Of a stretch of 64,000 nt of DNA, positions 7,514 through 15,565 are shown in pieces. The translations under genes were made by a program, and so were the position numbers. Below the pieces are notes generated by a model. The model was not told the origin of the DNA and did no database searches. It was given only the letters and a program-made list of their open reading frames with translations. The first letter of the stretch is position 1, and every line of letters starts with the position of its first letter. This DNA is from Sva-07 sp963698435 (GTDB lineage Bacteria; Actinomycetota; Acidimicrobiia; Acidimicrobiales; Ilumatobacteraceae), in assembly GCA_963698435.1 (NCBI GenBank), contig CAVOQV010000018.1:372001-436000 (forward strand), written 5' to 3'.

Positions 7514-8473
7514 ATGGTGGCGCTCCGGGAACTCGAACTCCGACATCTCGTGGCGCTCGACGCGGTCGCCACCGAGGGCACGTTCGCTCGGGCGGCCGAG
7601 CGGCTCGGCTACACCCAGTCGGCGGTCAGCCAGCAGATCGCGGCGCTCGAACGGGCGGTCGGCGAGAAGGTGTTCGACCGCCCGGGTGGTCCGCGTGCGG
7701 TGGAGCTCACCCCGTTCGGCGCGGAGCTGCTGCGCGGGGGACGCGATCTGATCGCGCGGGTCGCGGCGCTCGCGGCCGACCTCGACCGGTTCCGGGCCGG
7801 CCACACCGGACGGCTCACGATCGGCACGTTCCAGAGCGTGTCGTCGGCGGTGCTGCCGATGGTGCTCGGACGGTTCCGCACCGCTCATCCCGACGTCGAC
7901 GTGCAGTTGTTCGAGACCGACGTCGACGAACAGCTCGAAGAACACCTCGAACGTGGTCAGACCGAGGTGTCGTTCCTCGTCGGCGACGTGGCACCGCCGG
8001 AACGGTCGGGATTCGAGTCGAGGCTGCTGCTCACCGATCCGTTCGTGCTGATCGCCCGTCCCGGCCAGTTCCCGCCGGGCCCGGTGTCGCTCGATGCGTT
8101 CGCCGGCGAACCGCTGATCGGGCAGCACCCCAACTCGTGTCAGCTGTTGAACGAAGCGGGCCTCCGGTCGGCCGGACTCGACCCGAGCTACGTGTTCCGT
8201 TCGAACGACAACGGCACCGTCGCAGCGATGGTCCGTGCCGGCATGGGGGTGGCGGTGATGCCGTTGCTGTGCACCGAACCCGAGGACCCGCGCACCGTGC
8301 TGCATCCGCTCGACCCGCCGATCCCTGGTCGTCACGTGTCGATCGCGTGGCGCGCTGGTCGCACGCTGTCACCGGCGGCCCGGGCATTCGTCGAGATGAC
8401 CACTCAGGTGTGCGCTGCGTTGTCCGAACCGGACGAGCGCTTCGATCTGGCCGCGGCTACCGTCTCGGCATGA
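7514..8473 (+). CDS. LysR-family transcriptional regulator
   Basis: Protein of 319 aa from ATG 7514. The N-terminal winged helix-turn-helix (ELRHLVALDAVATEGTFARAAERLGYTQSAVSQQIAALERAVG) is canonical, followed by the two-lobe effector domain (RLTIGTFQSVSSAVLP onward). The start is taken as 7514 because TATGCT lies 7 nt upstream; ATGs at 7502 and 7508 are also in frame. Its stop overlaps the next gene as ATGA, so regulator and ferritin-like protein are translationally coupled. It probably also acts on the divergent small gene. The effector is unknown. Confidence 0.88.
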   Translation: MVALRELELRHLVALDAVATEGTFARAAERLGYTQSAVSQQIAALERAVGEKVFDRPGGPRAVELTPFGAELLRGGRDLIARVAALAADLDRFRAGHTGRLTIGTFQSVSSAVLPMVLGRFRTAHPDVDVQLFETDVDEQLEEHLERGQTEVSFLVGDVAPPERSGFESRLLLTDPFVLIARPGQFPPGPVSLDAFAGEPLIGQHPNSCQLLNEAGLRSAGLDPSYVFRSNDNGTVAAMVRAGMGVAVMPLLCTEPEDPRTVLHPLDPPIPGRHVSIAWRAGRTLSPAARAFVEMTTQVCAALSEPDERFDLAAATVSA

Positions 8474-9264
8474 CCGAGCCGCACGACATCACCGTCCGCA
8501 AGGTGAAGTTCGAGTTCCCCGACGAACTCGACGACGTCCTGCCGGGCGTCGACCCGGTGCGTGAGACCTACCTGGTGGCGTTCTCGCTCACCATGCCGTA
8601 TCTCGAGCCCTACCTGATCCGAACGTTCCGATCGGTCGCCGACGACATCACCGACGCCGGCCTCGCGGCCGACGTGAAGGAGTTCATCGGGCAAGAGGCC
8701 CAGCACTTCCAGAACCATCGGCGGATCAACGAGATCATCAAGGGTCAGCTCGGGTCAGCGGTCGCCGCCGAGTTGCAGGCGATCGAAGACCGCCTCGACG
8801 CCGACTACCGACGCTTCAACGCATCGAAGTCGCGTCGGTTCAACCTCTGCTACGCCGAGGGGTTCGAGGCGATGACGTGCGCCATGGCGCTCACCTCCAT
8901 CGCCCAGGCCGAGGCCGGCAACTCCACCATCTCCGCCGGCCCGTGGGGGCAGCTCTGGGCGTGGCACCTGGCCGAGGAGATGGAGCACCGCACGGTGGCG
9001 TTCGACCTCTACGAGCATCTCGAAGGCAGCTACCCGTACCGGGTGAGCGGGTCACTGCGTGCGCAGGCGCACTTCCAACGTGCGGTCGACCGCCTCCAGC
9101 GCGTCCTGCTCGCCTCGCAGGGCCAACCTGCCCGCCCGCATGTCCCGCCGTGGTTCGCCGCCGGTCGCGGGCGCTACCTGAACACGTTCAAGCCGGGATA
9201 CGACCCCGGCCTGCTCGACCCGGGCCCGATCCCCGCTCTGATCCTGTCGCAGTACGCCGCCTGA
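8470..9264 (+). CDS. Metal-dependent hydrolase-family protein (PF10118-like), ferritin-like Glu/His pattern
   Basis: Protein of 264 aa with no signal peptide. Two helices carry Glu/His pairs resembling a diiron site: EFIGQEAQHFQNH (about 70-82) and LAEEMEHRTVAFDLYEH (about 170-186), with a further YAEGFEAMTC between. It matches what I know of PF10118, called a predicted metal-dependent hydrolase although the pattern looks like a ferritin-fold oxidase. The 4-bp ATGA overlap with the LysR gene sets the start at 8470 and implies co-expression. The reaction is unknown. Confidence 0.72.
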   Translation: MTEPHDITVRKVKFEFPDELDDVLPGVDPVRETYLVAFSLTMPYLEPYLIRTFRSVADDITDAGLAADVKEFIGQEAQHFQNHRRINEIIKGQLGSAVAAELQAIEDRLDADYRRFNASKSRRFNLCYAEGFEAMTCAMALTSIAQAEAGNSTISAGPWGQLWAWHLAEEMEHRTVAFDLYEHLEGSYPYRVSGSLRAQAHFQRAVDRLQRVLLASQGQPARPHVPPWFAAGRGRYLNTFKPGYDPGLLDPGPIPALILSQYAA

Positions 9265-9269
9265 CTTCA

Positions 9270-9321
9270 CGTTTGCGTGCAGATCTGGGTGGGCCACCCC
9301 ACCCGAATCCGCACGCAAACG
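9270..9321. repeat. 52-bp palindromic repeat, family B, copy 1
   Basis: Outer arms CGTTTGCGTGC and GCACGCAAACG (11 bp) and an inner GGGTGG/CCACCC pair give a long imperfect hairpin. It fills most of the gap between two converging genes and could serve as a terminator here. Three more 52-bp copies lie at 10314, 31205 and 45425. Confidence 0.9.
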
Positions 9322-9349
9322 GGGTACCTGCTGGCTCAGGTGGAGGGAT

Positions 9350-10267
9350 TCACGGGGTCGGTTGCCAGCCGGGACGACCGAACACGTGACGCAGCTTGGT
9401 GCGCCAGCCGTCGGCGCGACGGACGTCGCGGACGATGTCGACGAACTCGTGGTACCCGATCCGGATCGGATTGAACGTGTGGATGTTCTTCGTGAGGCCG
9501 TACTTGATGCGGCGCACTTCGGGCTCGAAGGTGCCGAAGAGGCGGTCCCACACGATGAGGATGCCGCCGTAGTTCTTGTCGAGGTACTGCGGGTTCGCGC
9601 CGTGGTGCACCCGGTGATGTGACGGCGTGTTGAACACCGCCTCGATCGGCTTGGGCAGCCGGTCGATCGCCTCGGTGTGGATCCAGTACTGGTACAGCAG
9701 GTTGATCTGGCCCGCTTTGGCGACGTGGTGGGCGGGGATGCCGAGCAGCGGCATCGGCAGGAACACCCACGACGTCAGGAATCCCGACCACGGCTGACGC
9801 AACGCCGTCGAGAGGTTGTAGCGCTCGCTGGAGTGGTGGGTCACGTGATTGGCCCACAACAGCCGGACCTCGTGCATCCAGCGGTGATCCCAGTAGTAGA
9901 GGAAGTCCCAGGCGACCATCGCCACCGGAAGGGACCACTTCGTGACGCCCAGATCGACGATCCGGCGCTTGTACACGGCGCGACCCATCGCGCCGACGGC
10001 GCCTGCGATCGCCAGGTTGACGGCGACGTTCCCGGCGAGCATCGCCAGACTCGCCGTGGTGTCGCGCCGCTCGTAGCCGACCGGCACCAGCGGGTCCGGC
10101 GGGAGGCTCGGGTCGGACAGCTCCTCGGGGGTGGCGTCGTCGAGGTCACCGAACTCGCGCAGCTCCCGGCGCGAGAGCGCGCGTGCCTCCCACACCATCG
10201 TGCCGACGAACGCCGGCAGCGACAGCAGGTCGATCGTGTCGATCGGACGCGAGTTCAGCTGTTTCAC
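9350..10267 (-). CDS. Sterol desaturase/fatty acid hydroxylase-family protein
   Basis: Protein of 305 aa with several membrane helices and the diiron histidine clusters of the family: HRWMHE preceding ANHVTHHSSE (HxxHH), and HRVHHGANP near residue 230. Such integral membrane enzymes use O2 and reducing power to hydroxylate or desaturate lipids. The GTG at 10267 is chosen; CAGACT lies 7 nt upstream on the minus strand. It is divergent from the histidine phosphatase gene, with a family-B repeat in the gap. The lipid substrate cannot be told from sequence. Confidence 0.87.
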   Translation of the reverse strand: MKQLNSRPIDTIDLLSLPAFVGTMVWEARALSRRELREFGDLDDATPEELSDPSLPPDPLVPVGYERRDTTASLAMLAGNVAVNLAIAGAVGAMGRAVYKRRIVDLGVTKWSLPVAMVAWDFLYYWDHRWMHEVRLLWANHVTHHSSERYNLSTALRQPWSGFLTSWVFLPMPLLGIPAHHVAKAGQINLLYQYWIHTEAIDRLPKPIEAVFNTPSHHRVHHGANPQYLDKNYGGILIVWDRLFGTFEPEVRRIKYGLTKNIHTFNPIRIGYHEFVDIVRDVRRADGWRTKLRHVFGRPGWQPTP

Positions 10268-10313
10268 ATCCGCCAGTCTGGTCCCCTCCGCGTGCGAGGG
10301 CGCAGCGCTGATG

Positions 10314-10365
10314 CGTTTGCGTGCAGATTCGGGTGACCCGCCCCACTGGAAATCGCACACAAACG
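10314..10365. repeat. 52-bp palindromic repeat, family B, copy 2
   Basis: Same 52-bp length and ends (CGTTTGCGTGCAGAT...CAAACG) as copy 1, slightly diverged in the right half. It lies between two divergent genes, so it cannot be a terminator for either; it ends 11 bp before the -10 of the next gene. Confidence 0.88.
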
Positions 10366-10376
10366 GGGAGGGTGAG

Positions 10377-10382
10377 TAGGTT
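10377..10382 (+). promoter_or_regulatory. -10 element TAGGTT of the histidine phosphatase
   Basis: TAGGTT, 6 nt, then ATG at 10389; predicted leaderless transcript. Confidence 0.5.
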
Positions 10383-10388
10383 CCGGGG

Positions 10389-11150
10389 ATGGCCGACACC
10401 GCCACGGACACGCCCGCCGATTCGCCTCTCGCCAGCACTCCCGACAGCGTCACCGAGACCCGGACGTTCCCCCAGTCGCGGTTCGCGCCGCCGCCGGGAG
10501 CAACCGAGATCCTGCTGGTTCGCCACGGCGAGTCGGCCCCGCACGTCGAGGGTGAGTCGTTCGATCTCGTCGACGGACACGGTGACCCGCCGCTCGCGCC
10601 GGGTGGCTGGGAGCAGGCGAAGCTGGCCGCGCAGCGGCTCATCGACACCGGCGAGCGCATCGCCGCGGTCTATGTCACCACGCTGCAGCGCACCCATCAG
10701 ACCGCCGAACCATTGCTCGAGTACCTCGAGATGGAGGCGACGGAGATCGCCGACCTCCGCGAGGTCTTCCTCGGCGACTGGGAGGGCGGTGAGTTCCGCA
10801 AACGGGTCGCGGACGGCGATCCGATCGCGCAGCAGATGTACGCCGAGCAACGCTGGGACGTGATTCCGGGCGGCGAGCCGGCTCACCAGTTCGAGAACCG
10901 CGTTCGGCGCGGGATCGAGCGCATCGCCGCCGATCACCCCGACGAACTGGTCGTGGCGGTCGTGCACGGTGGCGTGATCGGGCAGATCATGAACATCGCC
11001 ACCGGCGCGATCGGGTTTGCGTTCACCGGATCCGACAACGCCTCGATCTCGCACATCGTCGTCGACGGCACCCGGTGGGTGGTGCGCTGCTGGAACGACA
11101 CCTCACACTTGAGCCCGACCTTCAGTATCGCCGCCGAACCGTTGATCTGA
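10389..11150 (+). CDS. Histidine phosphatase (phosphoglycerate mutase-like)
   Basis: Protein of 253 aa. A disordered Thr/Ser/Pro leader of about 38 residues precedes LLVRHGES (catalytic His of the RHG motif), followed by TTLQRTHQTAE and the second catalytic His in VVAVVHGGVIGQI. Family members are phosphatases or mutases acting on small phosphoesters; nothing near it points to a substrate. The start at 10389 fits the TAGGTT spacing. It ends 15 bp from the stop of the converging DoxX gene. Confidence 0.85.
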   Translation: MADTATDTPADSPLASTPDSVTETRTFPQSRFAPPPGATEILLVRHGESAPHVEGESFDLVDGHGDPPLAPGGWEQAKLAAQRLIDTGERIAAVYVTTLQRTHQTAEPLLEYLEMEATEIADLREVFLGDWEGGEFRKRVADGDPIAQQMYAEQRWDVIPGGEPAHQFENRVRRGIERIAADHPDELVVAVVHGGVIGQIMNIATGAIGFAFTGSDNASISHIVVDGTRWVVRCWNDTSHLSPTFSIAAEPLI

Positions 11151-11165
11151 TCGCGCCCGGTCGGC

Positions 11166-11675
11166 TCACGACCCCGGGGGTCGCCAGAAGCCGGCGAGCA
11201 GGGCGGTGCCGCCACCGAGTCCACCGACCGCCGCGATCGCGAGCCCCGTCGTGCCGACCAGGTCGTCGGTCAGGTCGAACACGTCGTCGAGCGACCATCG
11301 TCCCGGGCCGAGCGCGCCGATCGCCAGGCCGACGATCCCGAGGGTCATCACGTACTCCCAACCCTCACCGGGTCGGAAGATGAAGAAGCCGTTGCCGCGG
11401 TGGTTGATCGCCCATGCAACGAACATCACTCCGACGACCCCGGCAGCCGCGAACGGGGTGAGCAGCCCGAGGACCAGAGCGATGCCCGCGCCGATCTCGG
11501 TCACCGTTGCCAACCAGGCGTGGAGCTTGGCGGGCTTCATGCCCATCGAGCCGAACCAGCTCGCCGTGCCATCGATGTCGGGTCGGATGTGGTTGATGCC
11601 GTGGGCGAGCATCACCGCCCCCACACCGCAGCGCAGGAGGAGCAGCGCGAGGTCGATGGCGTCGGCGTCGGACAT
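11166..11675 (-). CDS. DoxX-family membrane protein
   Basis: Protein of 169 aa with four predicted membrane helices (LALLLLRCGVGAVMLAHGINH; ATVTEIGAGIALVLGLL; AAAGVVGVMFVAWAI; VMTLGIVGLAIGAL) and the Gly-rich family pattern including GMKPAKLHAWLATVTEIGAG. DoxX proteins are often membrane components of redox or sulfur-stress systems, but functions vary. It starts 12 bp after the EAL-HDOD gene on the same strand, so the two are probably co-transcribed. Confidence 0.8.
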   Translation of the reverse strand: MSDADAIDLALLLLRCGVGAVMLAHGINHIRPDIDGTASWFGSMGMKPAKLHAWLATVTEIGAGIALVLGLLTPFAAAGVVGVMFVAWAINHRGNGFFIFRPGEGWEYVMTLGIVGLAIGALGPGRWSLDDVFDLTDDLVGTTGLAIAAVGGLGGGTALLAGFWRPPGS

Positions 11676-11687
11676 CAGCCCAGCCTG

Positions 11688-12956
11688 TCACGTGAGCTCG
11701 GGCGACTCCGACCTGTGTTCGAGCGGGCCCACGTCGCCGGAGACGCGCGCTCGACGGATGCGATCGACAGCCTGGGCGTGCAGTTCGAGGAGCTCGTCGG
11801 AGCGCCCGGGAGCGAGGGCCTCGAGCGTCGCCCGATCGTCGTGCTCGCACGCCCGCACGACGTCGAGCGCCTCGCCGACGCGCCCAGCGCCATGCAGCAG
11901 CGCTCGAACGGTCGGGTCGCTCATCGGGAGCTCGTCGAGCAGGTCGCCGAGCGGAGCATCGTAGAGCCGATCGACGACCGACAGCAGCGCGACGGTCACC
12001 CCACATCGCACCAGGTCGGTGCCATCCAGCAACGACGCCATCACGTCGGCGCGGGCAAGGCCTCGCAGGACGTCGTCGCTGTGGTCGACGGCGTCGTCCT
12101 CGACTGCGTCCATCGACGAGGCGAGCAGATCGGCCAGGCAGCGCAGCTTGCTGACACCCAGCAGCACGACAGCCTCGTCGAGCGTGGCTACCCGTCGGTC
12201 CAGACCGAACGCGTTCGCGTTCACCGCGATGAGGAGCCGGAACGCCAGTGACGGGTCGCTGGCGACGACCGCCTCGACCTCCGAGACGTCGATCTCGTCC
12301 TGCAGCGAGGTGCGCAGCGCGGCCGCCGATCGTCGGGTGGCGTGCCGAGCCGGCCGTCGCAGCACTTCGGGTTCGCTGAGGTGATACCCCTGGAAGAGAT
12401 CGAAACCATGATCGATGCAACGGTTGAACTCGTCCTGCGACTCGACCTTCTCGGCAACGACCAGCACGCCGGGCGAGCGATCGCGAGCCACGGCGATCAG
12501 TCGGTCGAGTTCGGCGTGGTGCGCCGTCGTGAGTTCGATCTTGACGATGCTCGCCAGAGGCAGCAGCGTCGAGTGCTCCAAGTCGCCGAGGCGGCTGACG
12601 TTGTCGAGGGCGAAGTGGTAGCCGTTCATCCGGGCTCGGCGCAGCGCGTCGATGGTGGCGTCGTCGAACGGAGCCGGCTCGCGCATTTCGATGATCATGC
12701 CTTCGGGTGGCATCGCCTCGTGCAACCCGTTCACGACCAGGCTGGCGCTCGCGTTCATCAGTCCGAACCGGTCACCGACGACGCGTTCCATGCCCCATTG
12801 CAGGAACACCCGCTCCATCACCGAACGCGTGGCGGCGTCCGGATCGTCGAACGCTGTCGCTTGGTGGGGCCCGCCGCGGTACAGCAGCTCGTACCCGAAG
12901 ATCTCCCGTTCCGCGTCGACGATCCGTTGTCGTCCGAGGAACACCTCTGGGGTCAT
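11688..12956 (-). CDS. EAL-like/HDOD two-domain signalling protein (YuxH type)
   Basis: Protein of 422 aa. The N-terminal half (VFLGRQRIVDAEREIFGYELLYR) is an EAL-like domain that keeps the Glu of the motif but lacks most metal ligands of active c-di-GMP phosphodiesterases, so it is probably non-catalytic. The C-terminal half is HDOD (LAFRLLIAVNANAFGLDRRVATLDEAVVLLG). This pairing is known from YuxH-type proteins, thought to bind c-di-GMP or scaffold signalling. Start at 12956 (ATG). It leads the operon with the DoxX gene; two inverted repeats lie in its upstream region. Confidence 0.82.
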   Translation of the reverse strand: MTPEVFLGRQRIVDAEREIFGYELLYRGGPHQATAFDDPDAATRSVMERVFLQWGMERVVGDRFGLMNASASLVVNGLHEAMPPEGMIIEMREPAPFDDATIDALRRARMNGYHFALDNVSRLGDLEHSTLLPLASIVKIELTTAHHAELDRLIAVARDRSPGVLVVAEKVESQDEFNRCIDHGFDLFQGYHLSEPEVLRRPARHATRRSAAALRTSLQDEIDVSEVEAVVASDPSLAFRLLIAVNANAFGLDRRVATLDEAVVLLGVSKLRCLADLLASSMDAVEDDAVDHSDDVLRGLARADVMASLLDGTDLVRCGVTVALLSVVDRLYDAPLGDLLDELPMSDPTVRALLHGAGRVGEALDVVRACEHDDRATLEALAPGRSDELLELHAQAVDRIRRARVSGDVGPLEHRSESPELT

Positions 12957-12983
12957 GCGGCTGCGGCCTCCCGCCGAATCGGT

Positions 12984-13066
12984 GCTGTCCCCGGTCGGAC
13001 AGCGTCAAGGTGTCATCGGCCTGGAGGCTGGACAACTCAAGTACTCGGTGAGTCGATTTCTCACCG
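12984..13066. promoter_or_regulatory. Two inverted repeats in a divergent intergenic region
   Basis: GCTGTCC-CCGGTC-GGACAGC at 12984-13003 and CTCGGTGAG-N7-CTCACCGAG at 13042-13066, both perfect. They lie in the 186-bp gap between the EAL-HDOD gene and aroQ and could be operators or leader hairpins. No riboswitch consensus was recognised. Confidence 0.45.
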
Positions 13067-13130
13067 AGCGTGGTCAGCGCGCCGGACCGCTCGCCGAGGT
13101 GCCCTCGCGTCCGGGCATCGGGTGCGTGCG

Positions 13131-13136
13131 TAACCT
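13131..13136 (+). promoter_or_regulatory. -10 element TAACCT of aroQ
   Basis: TAACCT, 6 nt, ATG at 13143; predicted leaderless start. Confidence 0.5.
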
Positions 13137-13142
13137 GCGGGT

Positions 13143-13583
13143 ATGACCTGTCGCATCCTGGTGCTCAACGGCCCGAATCTGAACCTGCTCGGTACACGTG
13201 AGGTCGATGTGTACGGCGCGTCGACCCTCGACGACATCCTCGCCGACCTTCGCACCGCGGCGGCCGAACGCGGGGCCGAGGTCTACGACGTGCAGAGCAA
13301 TTCCGAAGGGGCGTTGATCGACGCGCTCCACGAGGCGCGGACACGCGCCGACGGCGTGATCTTCAACCCGGGCGCGTACACCCACTACAGCATTGCGTTG
13401 CGCGATGCGATCGCGTCGATCGACGTGCCCGTGATCGAGACACACCTGTCGAACGTGCACGCCCGCGAGGAGTTCCGACACACCTCGGTGGTCAGCGGTG
13501 TCTGTGTCGGGGTGATCGCCGGCTTCGGCGCCGACAGCTATCTGCTGGCGCTGGACGCCGTGCTGCGCCACCTCGCCAGCTGA
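13143..13583 (+). CDS. aroQ: Type II 3-dehydroquinate dehydratase
   Basis: Protein of 146 aa, the usual size. It dehydrates 3-dehydroquinate to 3-dehydroshikimate in the shikimate pathway as a cytosolic dodecamer. Diagnostic stretches: LNGPNLNLLGTREVDVYG with the active-site Arg and Tyr loop, FNPGAYTHYSIALRDA, and ETHLSNVHAREEFRHTS with the catalytic His. It stands alone here; no other aro gene is in the window. Confidence 0.95.
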   Translation: MTCRILVLNGPNLNLLGTREVDVYGASTLDDILADLRTAAAERGAEVYDVQSNSEGALIDALHEARTRADGVIFNPGAYTHYSIALRDAIASIDVPVIETHLSNVHAREEFRHTSVVSGVCVGVIAGFGADSYLLALDAVLRHLAS

Positions 13584-13588
13584 CGCGG

Positions 13589-13885
13589 TCAGCTCAGCGT
13601 GTTGACCAGCACGGCGAAGTGGTTGGAACTCGCATCGTGGCGCTTGCCCACGATGGCCTGATACTCGCCCGAGTCGTAGATCTCGCGGGCCTTGTCCATC
13701 GACTCGAACTTGAGTACCACGGTCTGGCGGCCGGTGTGATCACCTTCGACGTGCTGTGAGTCGCCGTCGAAGACGACCACCTCGCACTCCGTGCCGACGC
13801 GCAACGCGGAGATGGCGCCCGCCTGGTATTCGCCGTACAGCTCGGGGTTGTCGATGTCGTAGTTGACGATCAGGTACGCGCTCAT
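13589..13885 (-). CDS. DUF1330-family protein
   Basis: Protein of 98 aa beginning SAYLIVNYDIDNPELYGEY, with TVVLKFESMDKAREIYDSGEY in the second half, the dimeric ferredoxin-like alpha/beta-barrel pattern of DUF1330. No catalytic function is established for the family. AAGAGT lies 6 nt before the ATG at 13885 (minus strand). It meets aroQ tail to tail with 5 bp between. Confidence 0.82.
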   Translation of the reverse strand: MSAYLIVNYDIDNPELYGEYQAGAISALRVGTECEVVVFDGDSQHVEGDHTGRQTVVLKFESMDKAREIYDSGEYQAIVGKRHDASSNHFAVLVNTLS

Positions 13886-13933
13886 GTTGCGACTCTTGCA
13901 GACGGCGTGATCGCGTTGCGTGTCGGACGGTCG

Positions 13934-14869
13934 TCAGCTCGCCGACCAGGCCGCGAGTTGCCCGCGGAACGGGCTGGGGGTCGTGGTGGCTGGTGCCTCG
14001 GCAGCGTCGTAGTAGGGGGTGTCGCCGACGATGGTGACGCGCTCGACGCGGCGCACGTTCGGCCAGTAGTCAGACGCCGCGTAGTGCTGGCAGGCGCGGT
14101 TGTCCCAGAAGGCGATCGAGTTCGGAGCCCAGGTGAAACGAACCTGGTACTCCGGGAACGACGCCTGGGCGTAGAGGATGGACAGCAGCTCAGCGCTCTC
14201 GTCGGGTTCCATGCCGACGATCTCCTGTGTGAAGGCGTTGTTGACGTAGATGCCTTTGCGCCCGGTCTCCGGATGGGTGCGGATGACGGGGTGCTCGGGA
14301 TTCGGATACGTCGCTTCCATCTCTGCGATCTCGTCGTCGGTGGCACCGCGGCGCTGCAGCAATGTGCGGAAGTGCGCGAAGTCGTGGCGCGCGACCCGAC
14401 CCTCGACGCGCCGCTTGATCCGCTCCGGCAGGCCGTCGTACGCCGCGTACATGTCAGCGAAGAGCGTGTCACCGCCCACGGCCGGGCATTCGATGCAGCG
14501 CAGGATCGAGCCGAGCGACGGTTGCAGACGCCAGGTGACGTCGGAATGCCACCCGTTCTCGCGGCCGGGATGGTCGGCATCGTGGGTGATCGCCAGCACC
14601 TCGGGGTAGTCGGGCTTGTTGACCGCGAACGGGTGCACCTCGAGTTCGCCGAAACGACGGCCGAACGCCAGGTGTTGGTCGGTGGTGATGTCCTGGTCAC
14701 GGAAGAAGAGGACCTTGTGGTCGAGCAACGCCTGACGAATGCGGGCGATCGTGGCATCGCTGAGATCGTCGCCGAGATGGACTCCGCCGATCTCTGCGCC
14801 GATCGTCGGCGACTTCGGTGTGATCGTGATGGCGCTCGTGTCGACGCCTGCACGTTCGGTGACGGTCAT
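13934..14869 (-). CDS. TauD/TfdA-family 2-oxoglutarate dioxygenase
   Basis: Protein of 311 aa. Fe(II) ligands are visible in WHSDVTW (HxD, about residue 105) and in the distal CQHYAASDYW; the Arg for 2-oxoglutarate follows in RRVERVTI. Segments VLFFRDQD, FGRRFGELEVHPF and GDTLFADMYAAYDGLPE are typical of the alkylsulfonate/2,4-D dioxygenase family, which hydroxylates a substrate with succinate and CO2 release. The ATG at 14869 follows a purine-rich GAGAGGGG. It is divergent from a VOC-family gene, so the two may form a small catabolic unit. The substrate is not evident. Confidence 0.88.
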   Translation of the reverse strand: MTVTERAGVDTSAITITPKSPTIGAEIGGVHLGDDLSDATIARIRQALLDHKVLFFRDQDITTDQHLAFGRRFGELEVHPFAVNKPDYPEVLAITHDADHPGRENGWHSDVTWRLQPSLGSILRCIECPAVGGDTLFADMYAAYDGLPERIKRRVEGRVARHDFAHFRTLLQRRGATDDEIAEMEATYPNPEHPVIRTHPETGRKGIYVNNAFTQEIVGMEPDESAELLSILYAQASFPEYQVRFTWAPNSIAFWDNRACQHYAASDYWPNVRRVERVTIVGDTPYYDAAEAPATTTPSPFRGQLAAWSAS

Positions 14870-14942
14870 GGTGGTGCCCCTCTCGCAGTTCTTCCCCAGG
14901 ACGAGTGTTGCAGGTGGTTGTCCGACCGGACGGACCGCGTGG

Positions 14943-14948
14943 CAGAAT
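14943..14948 (+). promoter_or_regulatory. Possible -10 element CAGAAT of the VOC gene
   Basis: CAGAAT followed by 6 nt and the ATG at 14955; a weaker member of the leaderless pattern. Confidence 0.35.
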
Positions 14949-14954
14949 ATTGCG

Positions 14955-15482
14955 ATGGCAAGCAATGACCTCCAGTTCGGCACGGCCCACGACGGCGACC
15001 ATCCCGATCGCGAGGACGAGTGGGCGCGGATGCGGGCCAAACACATGCTCGCCCCCGAGGACCGGCCGCCATCGACCGCGCGCGGGGTTCACCATCAGGC
15101 GCTGATCTCGTCCGATGTCGAGCGGACGATCGCGTTCTACCAGGGGCTGCTCGAATTCCCCTTGACCGAACTGTTCGAGAACCGCGACTACGTGGGATCG
15201 ACGCACTTCTTCTTCGACATCGGCAACGGCAACGCGCTGGCGTTCTTCGACTTCCCCGGTCTCGGCCTCGACGACTACGCCGAGGTGCTCGGTGGTCACC
15301 ATCATCTCGCCATCTCGGTGTCCAGGGAGAACTGGGAGCGGCTGAAGGGCAAGCTCGACGCCGCCGAAGTGCCGTACCACCTCGTCGGTGACACCTCGAT
15401 CTACTTCATGGGTCCCGATGGCGAACGGCTGGAGCTGATCAGCGATCCGCTCGGCGAGATGTACGGCATGAAGGTCGTCTGA
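14955..15482 (+). CDS. VOC-family (glyoxalase/dioxygenase-like) protein
   Basis: Protein of 175 aa. After a 40-residue polar leader comes VHHQALISSDVERTIAFYQGLLEFPLTELFENRDYVGSTHFFFDIG split as in VOC folds, with metal-ligand candidates His in GVHHQA, His in GGHHHLAISV and Glu in GERLELIS. VOC proteins include glyoxalase I, extradiol dioxygenases and resistance proteins; the specific reaction is unknown. It sits opposite the TauD gene and ends in a strong hairpin. The start at 14955 fits both the domain and the CAGAAT spacing. Confidence 0.8.
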   Translation: MASNDLQFGTAHDGDHPDREDEWARMRAKHMLAPEDRPPSTARGVHHQALISSDVERTIAFYQGLLEFPLTELFENRDYVGSTHFFFDIGNGNALAFFDFPGLGLDDYAEVLGGHHHLAISVSRENWERLKGKLDAAEVPYHLVGDTSIYFMGPDGERLELISDPLGEMYGMKVV

Positions 15483-15509
15483 CCGAGAGATCCACGCCCC
15501 GCCGAAAGG

Positions 15510-15544
15510 CACGGGATCGTCGCGCCGAGCGCGACGATCCCGTG
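15510..15544. terminator. Bidirectional terminator hairpin
   Basis: Perfect 15-bp stem (CACGGGATCGTCGCG / CGCGACGATCCCGTG) with a 5-nt loop, between the converging VOC and YceI genes. Confidence 0.75.
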
Positions 15545-15565
15545 AGTTCTCAGGGTTGGTCGATG

